Assembly (NCBI GenBank): GCA_963697355.1
Contig: CAVONV010000016.1
Span: forward strand, 1 to 64,000
Origin: CAVONV01 sp963697355
GTDB taxonomy: Bacteria > Acidobacteriota > Vicinamibacteria > Marinacidobacterales > DATDRI01
Direction: 5' to 3'
DNA: 64,000 nt
Under the pieces are notes generated by a model, which was not told the origin of the DNA, searched no databases, and saw nothing but the letters and a program-made list of their open reading frames with translations. Both the position numbers and the translations under genes were made by a program. Of this stretch, positions 34,696 to 44,455 are shown in pieces; the stretch's first letter is position 1, and every line of letters begins with the position of its first letter.

Positions 34696-37228
34696 ATGGA
34701 TACCTTGTGGCGCGACCTACGATATGGAATGCGCATCATCTCCAAGAATCCGGGTTTTGCAGCGCTTGCGGTGCTCGTTTTGGCGCTCGGGATTGGCGTC
34801 AATACCGCCATATTCAGCTTGGTGAATGTGATGTTCCTGAAGCCGCTCGAAATCGAGAATCCGGAGGAAATTGTCGGCCTCTACAGCAAAAACACCGAGA
34901 GACCCGATTCGTACCGCCTCTTTTCTTATCCCAACTACATCGATATTCGCGACCGAAACGCCGTCTTCGGCAGTCTTGCAGCCCATGACCTGGCCATCGT
35001 CGGTATCAATGAGGGAGAGACCACGCGTCGCACGTTCGCCGAGCTCGTGACGAGCAACTACTTTTCGACATTCGGGGTTCGCCTCTTCCAGGGACGCGAG
35101 TTCACACCCAATGAGGAGAGGCCCGGGAGCGAGATCCCGGTAGCCATCGTCAGCTACGGCTATTGGAACAAGAGGGCCAAGGACCCGGACCTGGTTGGAA
35201 AGACCATAAGGATCAACGCTCGCCCTTATACGATCATCGGAATCGCACCTGAGGGTTTTACCGGAACGATGGCCCTGCTGTCACCCGACGTTTGGCTTCC
35301 GCTGGGAATGCACGCGACGAGCGGATTCGACCTGGACGGGGACAAGCGGTCGCTCGAGGACCGAGGCTATCACCAGCTCTTCGTCGTCGGAAGGCTCCAT
35401 TCGAGGCTGTCGCAGGTCGAGGCCGATAGTCAATTGGGCGTTCTCGCCGCGCAACTAGAGGAGGAATATCCAGATCTCAACGAGCACCAAACCTTGATGG
35501 TGCATCCTCGCTCACGTCTTGGTCTCAGCAGCAGCCCCCAGGATCTCGCCGGAGTGACGGGGGCATCGGCACTGCTCTCTGCCATGGCAGGGGTCGTCTT
35601 GCTGATCGCTTGCTTGAATCTCGCCAATATGATGCTGGCGAGGGGAACCTCACGCCGCAAAGAGATTGCGGTTCGGCTGGCGCTCGGCGGCAGCCGGCGA
35701 CGTTTGGTCCGGCAACTGCTGACGGAGGGACTCTTGTTGTCGCTTGCCGGGGGCGCCGCAGGTCTTCTGCTGTCCTACTGGGGCATGCAATTGCTCACGA
35801 GCTCGCTCGAAGCCGTCATTCCGTTCGGGGTTTTGTTCATCGCGGGGCCCGACGTACGGGTGCTGGTGGCGACTTTGGCCTTCTGCCTGCTGAGCACTCT
35901 GGTCTTCGGCTTCGGTCCGGCCTGGAAGTGCTCGCGACCGAATGTCGTTCCCGACCTTAAGGAAAGTGTTGGGGGCGACGTTTTGCATGCCGGCAAGCAC
36001 CGGCGGTTTGCGGCTCGGAACCTTCTTGTGGTGGGGCAACTGGCGTTGTCTCTGGTTTTGCTTGCCGCGGGTGGACTGTTCTTCCGAGGTGCGCTGGAGG
36101 CGGCCGGCGTCGATCCCGGCTTTCGTGTGGAACGCAGCTTGTTGGTTGAATTGGACGCGGGATTGATTGGGTACGACGACCCGCGCGGGCTTCGCGCCTA
36201 CTCCAATCTGGTAGAGCGTCTTCGCGCGGTTCCCGGCGTAGAACAGGCTGCGATTGCAGTCACAGTACCTTTCGGCAACGTCCGATTAGGTGAAAGGGTT
36301 CGCCCCGCGGGTGGGGCACCGGCAAGCGAATCGGACCCAGATGATCCGTCGGTGTCCGCCGGTTTCAACGCCATCGGGGCGGATTACTTCCGAGCTCTCG
36401 ATGTGCAGCTCCTGCGAGGTCGATTTTTCACGACGGCGGAAACCGAGAGCGACGGAGCGCCGCCCGTTGCGATTATCAACGACGAGCTGGCCCAGCGTCT
36501 TTTTCCAGACGAAGATCCGCTGGGGTTGAACATCCAGTACGGCGACGTGGCTACAGAAAAAGGCCGACGCATCTACGAAATCGTGGGCATCGTACCCACG
36601 TTGCAGCAAAGCCTGATCCCGGCTCGTGCAGAGCCCTATATCTATGTGCCTTTTGGCCAGGACTACCGGTCCAACGTGCACATCCATTTGGGTGTCGCGC
36701 CCAGCGGAGATGAAGCGGAAGCTGGTCTCTTGCAGGCGGTGCGGAAAGAAATAAGATCGGCCGATGAGCACATGCCGGTTCTCAACGCTCGGTCGTTTCA
36801 CGATCATTTCGAAGGTAGTGCGGAGTTGTGGCTCGTTAGGACCGGTGCCAGATTGTTCACAGTTTTCGGTGCGCTCGCTTTGTTTCTTGCCGCCGCTGGA
36901 GTTTACGGCGTGAGAGCCTATATGGTGGCGCAGCGCACGAGGGAGATCGGCATCCGAATGGCTCTCGGTGCAACGCGGCGTGACGCGGTGCGGACTGGTT
37001 CTGCGTGAGGGGTTTTCTTTGACCTTATGGGGTCTCGGAATCGGACTGGCTTTGGCTTTGGCGACCGGTCAGCTCCTGAGCGGTATGCTGTATCAAGTCA
37101 GCGCAACGGACCCCGCGGTCTTCGTCGGCGCCCCGCTCGTTTTGATGCTCGTTTCGCTTCTGGCTTGCTATATCCCGGCACGACGCGCCGCGGCGGTCAA
37201 TACCATGGTCGCTTTGCGCTACGAGTGA
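34696..37228 (+). CDS. ADOP-family ABC transporter permease (one frameshift)
   Basis: A MacB/FtsX-like duplicated permease of the Acidobacterial duplicated orphan permease group. The typical N-terminus DTLWRDLRYGMRIISKNPGF leads to TM1, and the protein has two FtsX domains with large periplasmic MacB_PCD domains between. The ATG at 34696 has GGGGGAG upstream and is preferred over 34681. The frame is open to residue 766 (RRDAVR). Removing one A at 36994 restores LVLREGFSLTLWGLGIG and a total of about 843 residues, the normal length. No ATPase gene is adjacent, as expected for this orphan family. The substrate is unknown. Confidence 0.88.
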
Positions 37229-37369
37229 GCTCTTGAATCTAGTAATCGAGGATGTGAAGTGGGACCCCGCGGTCTTGGGATTGAAACCGGCCGCTCCGTC
37301 TCGAATGTGGACGGAGGGCCAGGTTTTCAATCACGAGCTCAGCAGGTCACAGATTTCTATCGAAGCGAC

Positions 37370-38197
37370 CTATCGGGATAGGTTTCCCATATCCCTTTTC
37401 TTGTAGCCACTCGGGGGCGTGAACTCGTCGTCCGAGATCGCGACCTCCTCGACCGACTGAAAGCGTGATCTGTCTGTCAGGTTGCCCCCCTGGAAGTTCT
37501 CGGTTATGAGCGGAAACCCGCCCGCCTTTTCCATGACGCTCATGGGATTCTCCTCGAGCGAGCTCGCGAGCCCGTCGGAACCCCCGAAGGAGCCGAACGC
37601 ATCGACGATGGCGGACATAAAATCCTTCATCTCGAGACTTATCTGTTGGAGCTCATCGCCGCCGGGGACGTCCGTCCAGTTACAAACACAAGCTTTGAGC
37701 TCGACCACATCGTCGCGTGAGACTTCTTTCCAATCGCATCCCACTCCGTTGACACTATCGCTTTGTCCCAGGCTCCTGACCTGAGGTTCGGAGCGAGGCT
37801 CGGACGTGGGCATTCCCTTCATCTTGCCCTTCATCATGCGCTCCATCATCTCGCGCTGCTCGGGAGGCACATCCTTGAGCGCCTGTTCCATCTGTTTCAT
37901 CGCGTCGCTCATCTGGTTTCCCAGGCGCTCGACCGTTGCCCGATCCAGGACCATGTAGGTCTTTTCCTTGTGGTCGATCACGTACATCTCGTCAGAATCT
38001 CCGAGGAAAATCATGGTGGCCGAGTCCTTCCCTCGGGAATCGGTTCGCATGCGATTGCCATCGACCTTCATCTCCGTGATCTCCAACTCGCCGCCGGCCT
38101 TCAGGTCCTCGGTTTCCACCCGAAAGACGACGCCCGCCTGGGCGATTCCGGCCAAGCTCAGCAGGTATGCTGCCATCAGACTGATTCTCAGACTCAT
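37370..38197 (-). CDS. DUF4412 secreted protein
   Basis: A protein of about 275 residues. The open frame extends to 38329, but the ATG at 38197 (MSLRISLMAAYLLSL) has GGAGGAG upstream and gives a proper signal peptide ending at IAQA, so I place the start there. The domain from about 25 to 160 fits DUF4412 (MKVDGNRMRTDSRGKDSATMIF in part, MYVIDHKEKTYMVLDR). A Met/Lys-rich helix (MMERMMKGKMKGM) and several Cys (VGCDWKEV, KACVCNWT) follow. It should be periplasmic. Function is not known. Confidence 0.78.
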   Translation of the reverse strand: MSLRISLMAAYLLSLAGIAQAGVVFRVETEDLKAGGELEITEMKVDGNRMRTDSRGKDSATMIFLGDSDEMYVIDHKEKTYMVLDRATVERLGNQMSDAMKQMEQALKDVPPEQREMMERMMKGKMKGMPTSEPRSEPQVRSLGQSDSVNGVGCDWKEVSRDDVVELKACVCNWTDVPGGDELQQISLEMKDFMSAIVDAFGSFGGSDGLASSLEENPMSVMEKAGGFPLITENFQGGNLTDRSRFQSVEEVAISDDEFTPPSGYKKRDMGNLSR

Positions 38198-38796
38198 TTC
38201 TCCTCCAGCTTGAGTTCGGCAACCCAGGCGACCAACGTAGCCAGAACCTACGGCATTCGAAAGTCCTGTACGGTCGCCGGGGTCGCTTTTTATTCGTGCT
38301 CTAATGCCAAGTGCCTGCCAAAATACCACAGACCGGTGAGCATAGAAAGCCGGTAGGGTCCGGACGGGCCGGACGAGGAGTCGCCTACAGGCAGCAGAAG
38401 CTTGGCGTTAGGGACTTGAGATCGGGTCTAAGCCGAGGAAGCGAAATCCCACAAGAACATCACGAAACGAGTGAGATTTCCTCAGTGTTGAATTGGGTTT
38501 CGGGCACCATACTTGCAGACATAGGCGATCAAATCGATGTGTTTGAAGGTGATAATTCCTTTGTAAAGAGTCACTTGAAGCCGAAAACTCGTTCTTTTCC
38601 GGATGAGGAAGATGCGCGTTTTAACCCGTCCCCGACTGAAACCCCCGCAACCCGCAACCACGACCTAGGCTCGCGGTCCGATGGAGGATCGTGGCCTGAG
38701 ACCATGGCGGTGTCACATTAGCGAGACGCAGAAGGTACAGCGTGACGAAATTCGGCACCGCGGCTCGTTAGGACCGGGAAAGGTCGGATAGAAACC
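38198..38796. other. 600-base gap between DUF4412 gene and the transporter-relay operon
   Basis: No convincing gene. One plus-strand open frame from 38311 to 38721 has no ribosome site and an unremarkable composition (see rejected). The gap must hold divergent promoters. I do not see a clear sigma-70 or sigma-54 site. Confidence 0.4.
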
Positions 38797-40503
38797 TTGC
38801 GGCGAAATCAAAAAAACAAAGGCAAGCGGGCCAAGGACTACTATCCTCTGGATGAGTCAGGTTACCGCGAGCTTCGGCGAAAGCACGTTCTTCGGCTCGT
38901 CATCACCTACCTTGCCCCTTTTATTCTCCTGACTGCCTACCTCTACTGGCAATATAGCGCTCTTGATCGCGAAAGCGAGCGTTTGCACCTGATGGCCATT
39001 GCTGAAAGCCAAGGAAACACGCTGGACTTGTTCTTGACGGAGCGCATCAACGATTTGTCCAATCTCATCGATGAGCCGAGAATGCCTCTACCCCCAAGCC
39101 AGACTTTCTTGGAAGAAGGATTGGAGGGCCTAAGCAGAGCGAGTGACGCCTTTGTCGACCTGGGGTACTTCGATGCATCCGGGCTGCAGGTTGCTTATAT
39201 CGGTCCCTATCCGGCACTGGCACAAAGGAACTACGCTTCGGAGCCGTGGTTCCTAGCCCTGAAAGACGGGAAAGCGGGATTCGTCATCACGGACATCTAC
39301 CTCGGGTTTAGAGAGATACCTCACTTCACGATCGGGGTGAGTCGCTGGATTGAGGGCCAGCTCGTGATCCTACGGGCGACTTTGACGCCGGAGAAGATGT
39401 ACGAGTCGATCAGCTCCTTCGAAGGAGCCCACGAGGTGTTCGTCTCGATCGTCAACAAGGGAGGTCTCTACCAACTCGTATCGCCTCGCCTTGGAATGCC
39501 GCTGGAAGTTTCCTCGTTTGTCCCGCCAGAGAATTCGTTGCAGGACGCGAGACGGGTCTCGAGCCAGGGTAGCACTTCGACTCACGCCTACTTCTGGCTC
39601 AAGAACGTGGATTGGGCCCTTGTCGTGCGGCTTGCGCCGGGAGACACACGAGGCGTCACGGCCGATCTCCGTTTCAGAATGGTGTTGGTGGCGTCGATTG
39701 TCTTTCTTCTTTCTCTCTGTGTCATTGTGAACAGGGCGGGCAAGCTGGTAGAGGCTCACATCGAGTCGGAGCGCAACCGACTTCAACTCGGTCAGGCGGC
39801 GAAGCTGGCATCGGTCGGCGAACTGGCGGCCGGGATTGCTCATGAGATCAACAATCCTCTGGCGGCGATCAGTGCAGAAGCCGGACTCGTAAAAGATCTG
39901 ATGAGTCCCGAGTTCGGAGAGTCCACGAAACCTGAAGAGCTAATGCCCTACTTGGATTCTATCCAAGAGTTGGTTCTTCGATGTCGCGACATTACCCACA
40001 AGTTACTCCGGTTCGTCAGAAAGACCGAAGTTGAGCTCAAGGAGGAGAATCTGCACGCCCTCATCGATGAGGTACTCACCGACATCCTCGGTCACGAAAT
40101 CGAGCTCTCGAAGGTGGAGCTCACGAAAGAATACGATTGTGCCGTGCCGGAAATCCTCACTGACGGACATCAGTTCCAGCAGGTCATTTTGAACATGGTC
40201 AACAACTCTATCGATGCAATCGGCGAGAATCCAGGAAGGATTACGATTGCAACGAGTTGTGATGGTGGGGCGCTTTCGGTCAAGGTAGCCGATACCGGCA
40301 AAGGAATGACGGCCGAGCAGCTCGACAAGGTATTTCTCCCCTTTTTCACGACCAAAGAGGTGGGCAAGGGGACCGGTCTCGGGTTGTCGGTCAGCTACGG
40401 GATCATCAAGAGCTTGGGTGGGGAGATCGAAGTGGAGAGCGAAGTAGGTCGGGGAACGATATTCACCGTCACATTGCCGATGAGGGGCGGTCGTGTTCAT
40501 TGA
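38797..40503 (+). CDS. Membrane sensor histidine kinase with Cache-like sensor domain
   Basis: A 568-residue kinase. A short basic cytoplasmic head is followed by TM1 (about 33-52), a periplasmic domain (53-293) with the dCache-like pieces DLGYFDASGLQVAYIGPYP and ASEPWFLALKDG, and TM2 (294-311). The HisKA box has the phosphorylated His349 (AAGIAHEINNPLAAI). The ATPase domain has NMVNNSIDAI, DTGKGM and GKGTGLGLSVSYGI. There is no HAMP domain. The start is a TTG without a strong ribosome site, so the true N-terminus may differ. It heads an operon of receivers and a transporter and is the likely phosphate donor for all three receivers. Confidence 0.9.
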   Translation: MRRNQKNKGKRAKDYYPLDESGYRELRRKHVLRLVITYLAPFILLTAYLYWQYSALDRESERLHLMAIAESQGNTLDLFLTERINDLSNLIDEPRMPLPPSQTFLEEGLEGLSRASDAFVDLGYFDASGLQVAYIGPYPALAQRNYASEPWFLALKDGKAGFVITDIYLGFREIPHFTIGVSRWIEGQLVILRATLTPEKMYESISSFEGAHEVFVSIVNKGGLYQLVSPRLGMPLEVSSFVPPENSLQDARRVSSQGSTSTHAYFWLKNVDWALVVRLAPGDTRGVTADLRFRMVLVASIVFLLSLCVIVNRAGKLVEAHIESERNRLQLGQAAKLASVGELAAGIAHEINNPLAAISAEAGLVKDLMSPEFGESTKPEELMPYLDSIQELVLRCRDITHKLLRFVRKTEVELKEENLHALIDEVLTDILGHEIELSKVELTKEYDCAVPEILTDGHQFQQVILNMVNNSIDAIGENPGRITIATSCDGGALSVKVADTGKGMTAEQLDKVFLPFFTTKEVGKGTGLGLSVSYGIIKSLGGEIEVESEVGRGTIFTVTLPMRGGRVH

Positions 40504-40606
40504 ATCGCGATTCATCAAAAAGGTCGATTTTGCGGAGACGCCGAACTGCGACCATGACGAACGAGGTGTGCTGCGAGCCTCCTTTTTGATCTGATGGGAG
40601 ACCGAC

Positions 40607-41152
40607 ATGGGAGAAAAAAAGGTTCGGGACGTCATGGTTCCGCTCGATGAGTACCCGGTGGTCGAAGAGAATGCGTCGCTGCTCGAAGTGGTTAATGCTC
40701 TCGAAGAGGGCCAGAAACGCTTGCCGTCCGGGAAGCAGCCGTACCGTGCGGTACTCGTCATCGACCCGCAGGGGAAAATCGTGGGCAAAATCGGCCAGCA
40801 CGCCTTTCTGGCTGCTCTCGAGCCCAAGTACAACCTTCTCGGAGATCTCGATAGGCTTCACACGTCGGGCCTGAGTCCCGAGCTCGTGTCCTTGGCCATG
40901 GAACACTATCGATTCTTCGAAGAAGACCTGTCCGATCTTTGTCGACGCCGAAGCGCTATGAAGGCTCGGGACGCGATGCACCCTCTTTCGGAAAGCGTTG
41001 AAGAGACCGCGTCGATTTCTGATGCGATCCACAAGATCGTGATGTGGCAACATCAGTCCTTGCTCGTGACACGGGGTGACGAGGTGGTGGGACTCATCCG
41101 GCTTTCCGATTTGTATGACGAAATCGCCCTTCAAATGAAATCCCTTGCCTAA
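40607..41152 (+). CDS. CBS-pair protein
   Basis: A 181-residue protein with two CBS motifs. The first (VRDVMVPLDEYPVVEENASL) covers about 5-70 and the second (KARDAMHPLSESVEETASI, then LLVTRGDEVVGLIRLSDLYDE) about 120-178. A helical insertion separates them. CBS pairs bind adenosine nucleotides and often regulate transporters or enzymes in cis or trans. It lies between the kinase and the receiver-transporter fusion, 18 bases before the latter, so a role in controlling transport by energy state is a reasonable inference. Confidence 0.88.
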   Translation: MGEKKVRDVMVPLDEYPVVEENASLLEVVNALEEGQKRLPSGKQPYRAVLVIDPQGKIVGKIGQHAFLAALEPKYNLLGDLDRLHTSGLSPELVSLAMEHYRFFEEDLSDLCRRRSAMKARDAMHPLSESVEETASISDAIHKIVMWQHQSLLVTRGDEVVGLIRLSDLYDEIALQMKSLA

Positions 41153-41170
41153 GTAGGACGGAAGAGACAT

Positions 41171-43204
41171 ATGCCGAAGACATTACTCGTCGATGACAAC
41201 GACAAATTCAGAAAAGCTCTCGTGAATCGGTTGCAGCTTCGAGGCCATGAGGCTTTGGGGGTAGACAACGGAGAGGACGCCATCAAGCATGTTCGGGCGG
41301 ATTCCGATATCGACGTCGTGATCTTGGACCGCAAGATGCCGGGCATGATGGGAGAGCAGGTCCTCAAGGAGATCAAAGAGTTCCGTCCCGAAGTTCAAGT
41401 CATCATGTTGACGGGGCACTCCACCATGGAATCGGCCATGGAGACGGGTAAATTGGAAGCTTACTCGTATCTCCAAAAACCGTATGATTTTGATGAATTG
41501 GTTCGAATCGTCGACTCCGCTCGTGAAGACAAAGTCCATGCCATGGCTCGGTACGAGATCCCTCACGTTGAGAGAGGTTCCGTTTGGAAGTGGTTGTTGG
41601 GCTCCCACAATTCTCGACCGGGGATCATTCTCTTGGGTCTGATCCTGTTTTCGTTGGTGGCCTTTACTCCCGTCCCGGACCGCATGCTTTTGATACTTTC
41701 ATCACCCAAGACGGGGCAAACGGTCGATGTCAACTTCGGCTACTCCGCCTATCGAAAAATGAAGGAGGGGGAAACGGTCGCAGAGCATTACAGCCGATCC
41801 GCCAACATGGATAAGACGGTTATCGACGGAGCCGGTAACAAGTTGGTCGAGTCGGAATCACCCGCACGCGTGGCGTTCAAAGCCAAGGTCATGCTGGGGA
41901 TACTCGTGGTCGCAGCTTTGTTCTGGGGCAGCGGCGCTATTCCCGTGGGGATAACAGCCCTGGTGGTGGGAACCGTGATGTATTTTTTTCAGGTGTTGCG
42001 TCCGGACGCGGTGGTCGCAGCACATGCAAAAGACGCCGTTTTCTTCATTTTTGGTGTGCTTGCCATGTCGCAAGCGATCAGCAAGACGGGTTTGGATCGA
42101 CGCATCGGCTTGCTCTTGTTGGGGCCGGCCAAGACGCTAGGACGCTTGATGTTCCTGTTTCTGCCCCTGCTTGCAGTGACCTGTTCTTTCTTGTCCCAGC
42201 ACGCTTTGATCGCTTTCCTCATGCCCTTGTTCATGATGGTCTATGTGACTTCTACGCGCGCTGCGGGTGTGAAGAAAGACAGAGCCTTGGCGGTGATGTT
42301 CGCTCTGGCCCTAGCCTATACGACCAATATTGGTGGCCCCGGATCACCGGTAGCCGGCGGAAGAAATGCCATTATGGTGGCAATCCTGGCGGACTACGGT
42401 GATGCTCCCACCTTCGGTGAGTGGGTCATGTATGGAATGCCGTTTGTCCCCGTAATGGCCTTGGTGATCGCTGCCTACTTCTATTTCGTGTTCCGCAACA
42501 AGTTGACCGTAAAGTCTTTGGATGTGGCGGCCATTGTCCGGAGAGCGTCGGAGAAAATCGGCCCCATGAACACGAAAGAATACATCACGGCGGCCGTCTT
42601 GGTCTTGGTGTTGGTGCTGTGGATAACCTCGAGCGATACCTTCGGTATGGGGGGGCCGGTCATCTTGGGTTTGGTGCTGCTCAACGTATTCCGGGTGCTC
42701 CGTTGGCGGGATGTGGCCTCCATTCACTGGGAAGTGGTGGCTCTATATGCGAGTGCAAGCGCGCTCGGGAAGGGACTTGCTGACACCGGCGGAGCGCTGT
42801 ACCTGGCCGATAGCTTCTTACGTGTGCTTCCGGAATCGATGCAAAGCGGATCCGGATTGGCGATCGCATCCAGCCTATTTACGGGGATAACAACAAATTT
42901 CATGAGCGACGGCGCTACGGTATCGGCGATCGGACCCATCACTGTGCCCATGGCCACGATCTCCGGCACCCCTGTATGGATGGTGGGCCTGGCAACGGCC
43001 TTTGCCTCGTCGTTTGCCCACATGCTCATCATCGGAACACCGAGTAACGCCATCGCTTTCGCCATGACGAAGGACCCGGCCACCGGGGAGCAATTGGTGG
43101 GCTTGGGCGACTTTTTTAAACACGGCTTTGTCGTTCTTGTACTCTCGTTTGCAGTCTTGTGGTTGTGGACGATCTTGGGCTACTGGACCTGGATCGGATT
43201 CTGA
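41171..43204 (+). CDS. Receiver domain fused to an SLC13/DASS-like transporter
   Basis: A 677-residue fusion. Residues 1-122 are a complete response-regulator receiver with Asp8/Asp9, the phosphoacceptor Asp53 (VVILDRKMPG), Thr81 (IMLTGHS) and Lys103 (LQKPYDF). A helical linker (about 123-148) leads to a membrane part with about 11-12 helices from 150 on. The first outside loop is long (about 168-240). The transporter repeats carry TNIGGPGSPVAGGRNAIM and TNFMSDGATVSAIGPITVPMA, the motif pair of the SLC13/ArsB/NhaD ion-transporter superfamily, and AHMLIIGTPSNAIAFAM. The substrate may be a carboxylate or an inorganic anion, probably driven by sodium. The frame is unbroken at the junction, so the fusion is real. 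Confidence 0.9.
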   Translation: MPKTLLVDDNDKFRKALVNRLQLRGHEALGVDNGEDAIKHVRADSDIDVVILDRKMPGMMGEQVLKEIKEFRPEVQVIMLTGHSTMESAMETGKLEAYSYLQKPYDFDELVRIVDSAREDKVHAMARYEIPHVERGSVWKWLLGSHNSRPGIILLGLILFSLVAFTPVPDRMLLILSSPKTGQTVDVNFGYSAYRKMKEGETVAEHYSRSANMDKTVIDGAGNKLVESESPARVAFKAKVMLGILVVAALFWGSGAIPVGITALVVGTVMYFFQVLRPDAVVAAHAKDAVFFIFGVLAMSQAISKTGLDRRIGLLLLGPAKTLGRLMFLFLPLLAVTCSFLSQHALIAFLMPLFMMVYVTSTRAAGVKKDRALAVMFALALAYTTNIGGPGSPVAGGRNAIMVAILADYGDAPTFGEWVMYGMPFVPVMALVIAAYFYFVFRNKLTVKSLDVAAIVRRASEKIGPMNTKEYITAAVLVLVLVLWITSSDTFGMGGPVILGLVLLNVFRVLRWRDVASIHWEVVALYASASALGKGLADTGGALYLADSFLRVLPESMQSGSGLAIASSLFTGITTNFMSDGATVSAIGPITVPMATISGTPVWMVGLATAFASSFAHMLIIGTPSNAIAFAMTKDPATGEQLVGLGDFFKHGFVVLVLSFAVLWLWTILGYWTWIGF

Positions 43205-43224
43205 GGACTGGGAAGAAGGCGAAT

Positions 43225-43704
43225 ATGGCCAAGAACATAAAGCTTCTCATCGTGGATGATGAGGTCAAGTTTCTCAACTCGTTGGCCAGAAGGCTCGAGT
43301 TGAGAGGATTCGAGGTGACCAAGGCGGAAAACGGCCAGGATGCGCTCGACTACGCCAACGCGAGCCAGTTCGATCTAGCTATGATAGATTTGAAGATGCC
43401 TGGCGTGGGTGGAAAACAGGTCCTCGAAATCCTCAAAAAGACGCACGATTTCATAGAAGTCATCATCATGACCGGCCACGGTTCCGCGGAGGCGGCCGGG
43501 GAGTGCATGAAGTTGGGCGCTTTCAGCTACATGCCAAAGCCGTATGAACTGGAAAAGATAATGGAGACACTGCGGCAAGCCTATGCCGCGCGTCTCAAGA
43601 GTGAGCATCATGCCAACTCCGAATTGATGAAAGAACTCGATGAGGTGGAGAAGCTGTCGAATCCAATGAAGGCCGTTCAGGCCATGAGCGCTCTTATCGA
43701 TTGA
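43225..43704 (+). CDS. Stand-alone response regulator receiver 1
   Basis: A 159-residue receiver without a DNA-binding domain. Asp11/Asp12, Asp55 (AMIDLKMPG), Thr83 (IMTGHGS) and Lys105 (MPKPYEL) are all present. The start is the ATG at 43225, 20 bases after the transporter stop. A helical tail of about 40 residues (RLKSEHHANSELMKELDEVE) follows the receiver and could pair with another helix. With no output domain it probably acts as a phosphate shuttle or sink, or by binding a protein partner such as the kinase or transporter. Confidence 0.9.
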   Translation: MAKNIKLLIVDDEVKFLNSLARRLELRGFEVTKAENGQDALDYANASQFDLAMIDLKMPGVGGKQVLEILKKTHDFIEVIIMTGHGSAEAAGECMKLGAFSYMPKPYELEKIMETLRQAYAARLKSEHHANSELMKELDEVEKLSNPMKAVQAMSALID

Positions 43705-43788
43705 GGTTTCGGTACTACGACGCCTTTATCCGATGGCAGGACCGACCAGATTCACGTCAACACGCGACCGATTGACCGAGGTGAGACG

Positions 43789-44277
43789 ATGAAGAGACAG
43801 ATCAAGCTTTTGTTCGTCGACGACGAAGAGAAATTTCTGAAAGGCATGACGCAGAGACTCAAATTGCGTGATCTCGTCGTCGATTCCTTCAACAATGGAA
43901 TGGATGCTCTCGAAGCGGCGAAAAACGAAACCTATGACGTCGCGCTGATCGATCTCAAGATGCCCGAGATGGACGGGGAAGAGCTTCTCAAGAAACTCAA
44001 GCAGATGATGCCGGCATTGGAAGTCATCATCTTGACCGGACACGGTTCGGAAGACTCCGCCGTTAGGACGTTTCGCGATGGCGCATATGAGTATCTCATG
44101 AAGCCCTGCGAGTTGGATGAGCTGATGTCCGCGATCACTAGAGCTTATGCCAAGAGACTCAAAGCCAAGAATCAAGTGTTGAAGGACAAGACCAACGCAA
44201 TCATCGCGGCCTCGAAAGACTACGCCCCCCGAGAGTTGTTGCGCATGCTGCAAGAGCTCGAAGAGGAGGATGGATAG
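43789..44277 (+). CDS. Stand-alone response regulator receiver 2
   Basis: A 162-residue receiver closely related to the previous one, with Asp11/Asp12, Asp55 (ALIDLKMPE), Thr83 (ILTGHGS) and Lys105 (LMKPCEL) in the same positions, so the two arose by duplication. Its C-terminal helix (about 120-160) includes RELLRMLQELEEEDG. It is 84 bases downstream of receiver 1 and ends the operon. A weak stem-loop is found about 100 bases later. Confidence 0.9.
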   Translation: MKRQIKLLFVDDEEKFLKGMTQRLKLRDLVVDSFNNGMDALEAAKNETYDVALIDLKMPEMDGEELLKKLKQMMPALEVIILTGHGSEDSAVRTFRDGAYEYLMKPCELDELMSAITRAYAKRLKAKNQVLKDKTNAIIAASKDYAPRELLRMLQELEEEDG

Positions 44278-44379
44278 ACTCTGTTGATCATCGTCTGCTG
44301 TTTCTGGAGGTCGAACAGACCTCTTCGATCTGAGGGGCTAACATCTTCGGCGCGCTTTCAAGCACTTGCTGGGATCGGT

Positions 44380-44401
44380 GCTCTCGAGAAATGACGAGAG
44401 C
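44380..44401 (+). terminator. Weak stem-loop after the relay operon
   Basis: GCTCTCG and CGAGAGC form a perfect seven-base stem with an eight-base loop about 100 bases after the last receiver gene. No U-tract follows, so this is a tentative terminator. Confidence 0.3.
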
Positions 44402-44455
44402 GGACAATGAAAGTTCATGCATGCTGATAGCTGAGAACGACATTGTTGCTCTCCG

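Noticed and set aside
38311..38721. A 136-codon plus-strand frame before the histidine kinase
   Set aside because: No ribosome site, no signal or domain features and mixed composition. It is left as intergenic.
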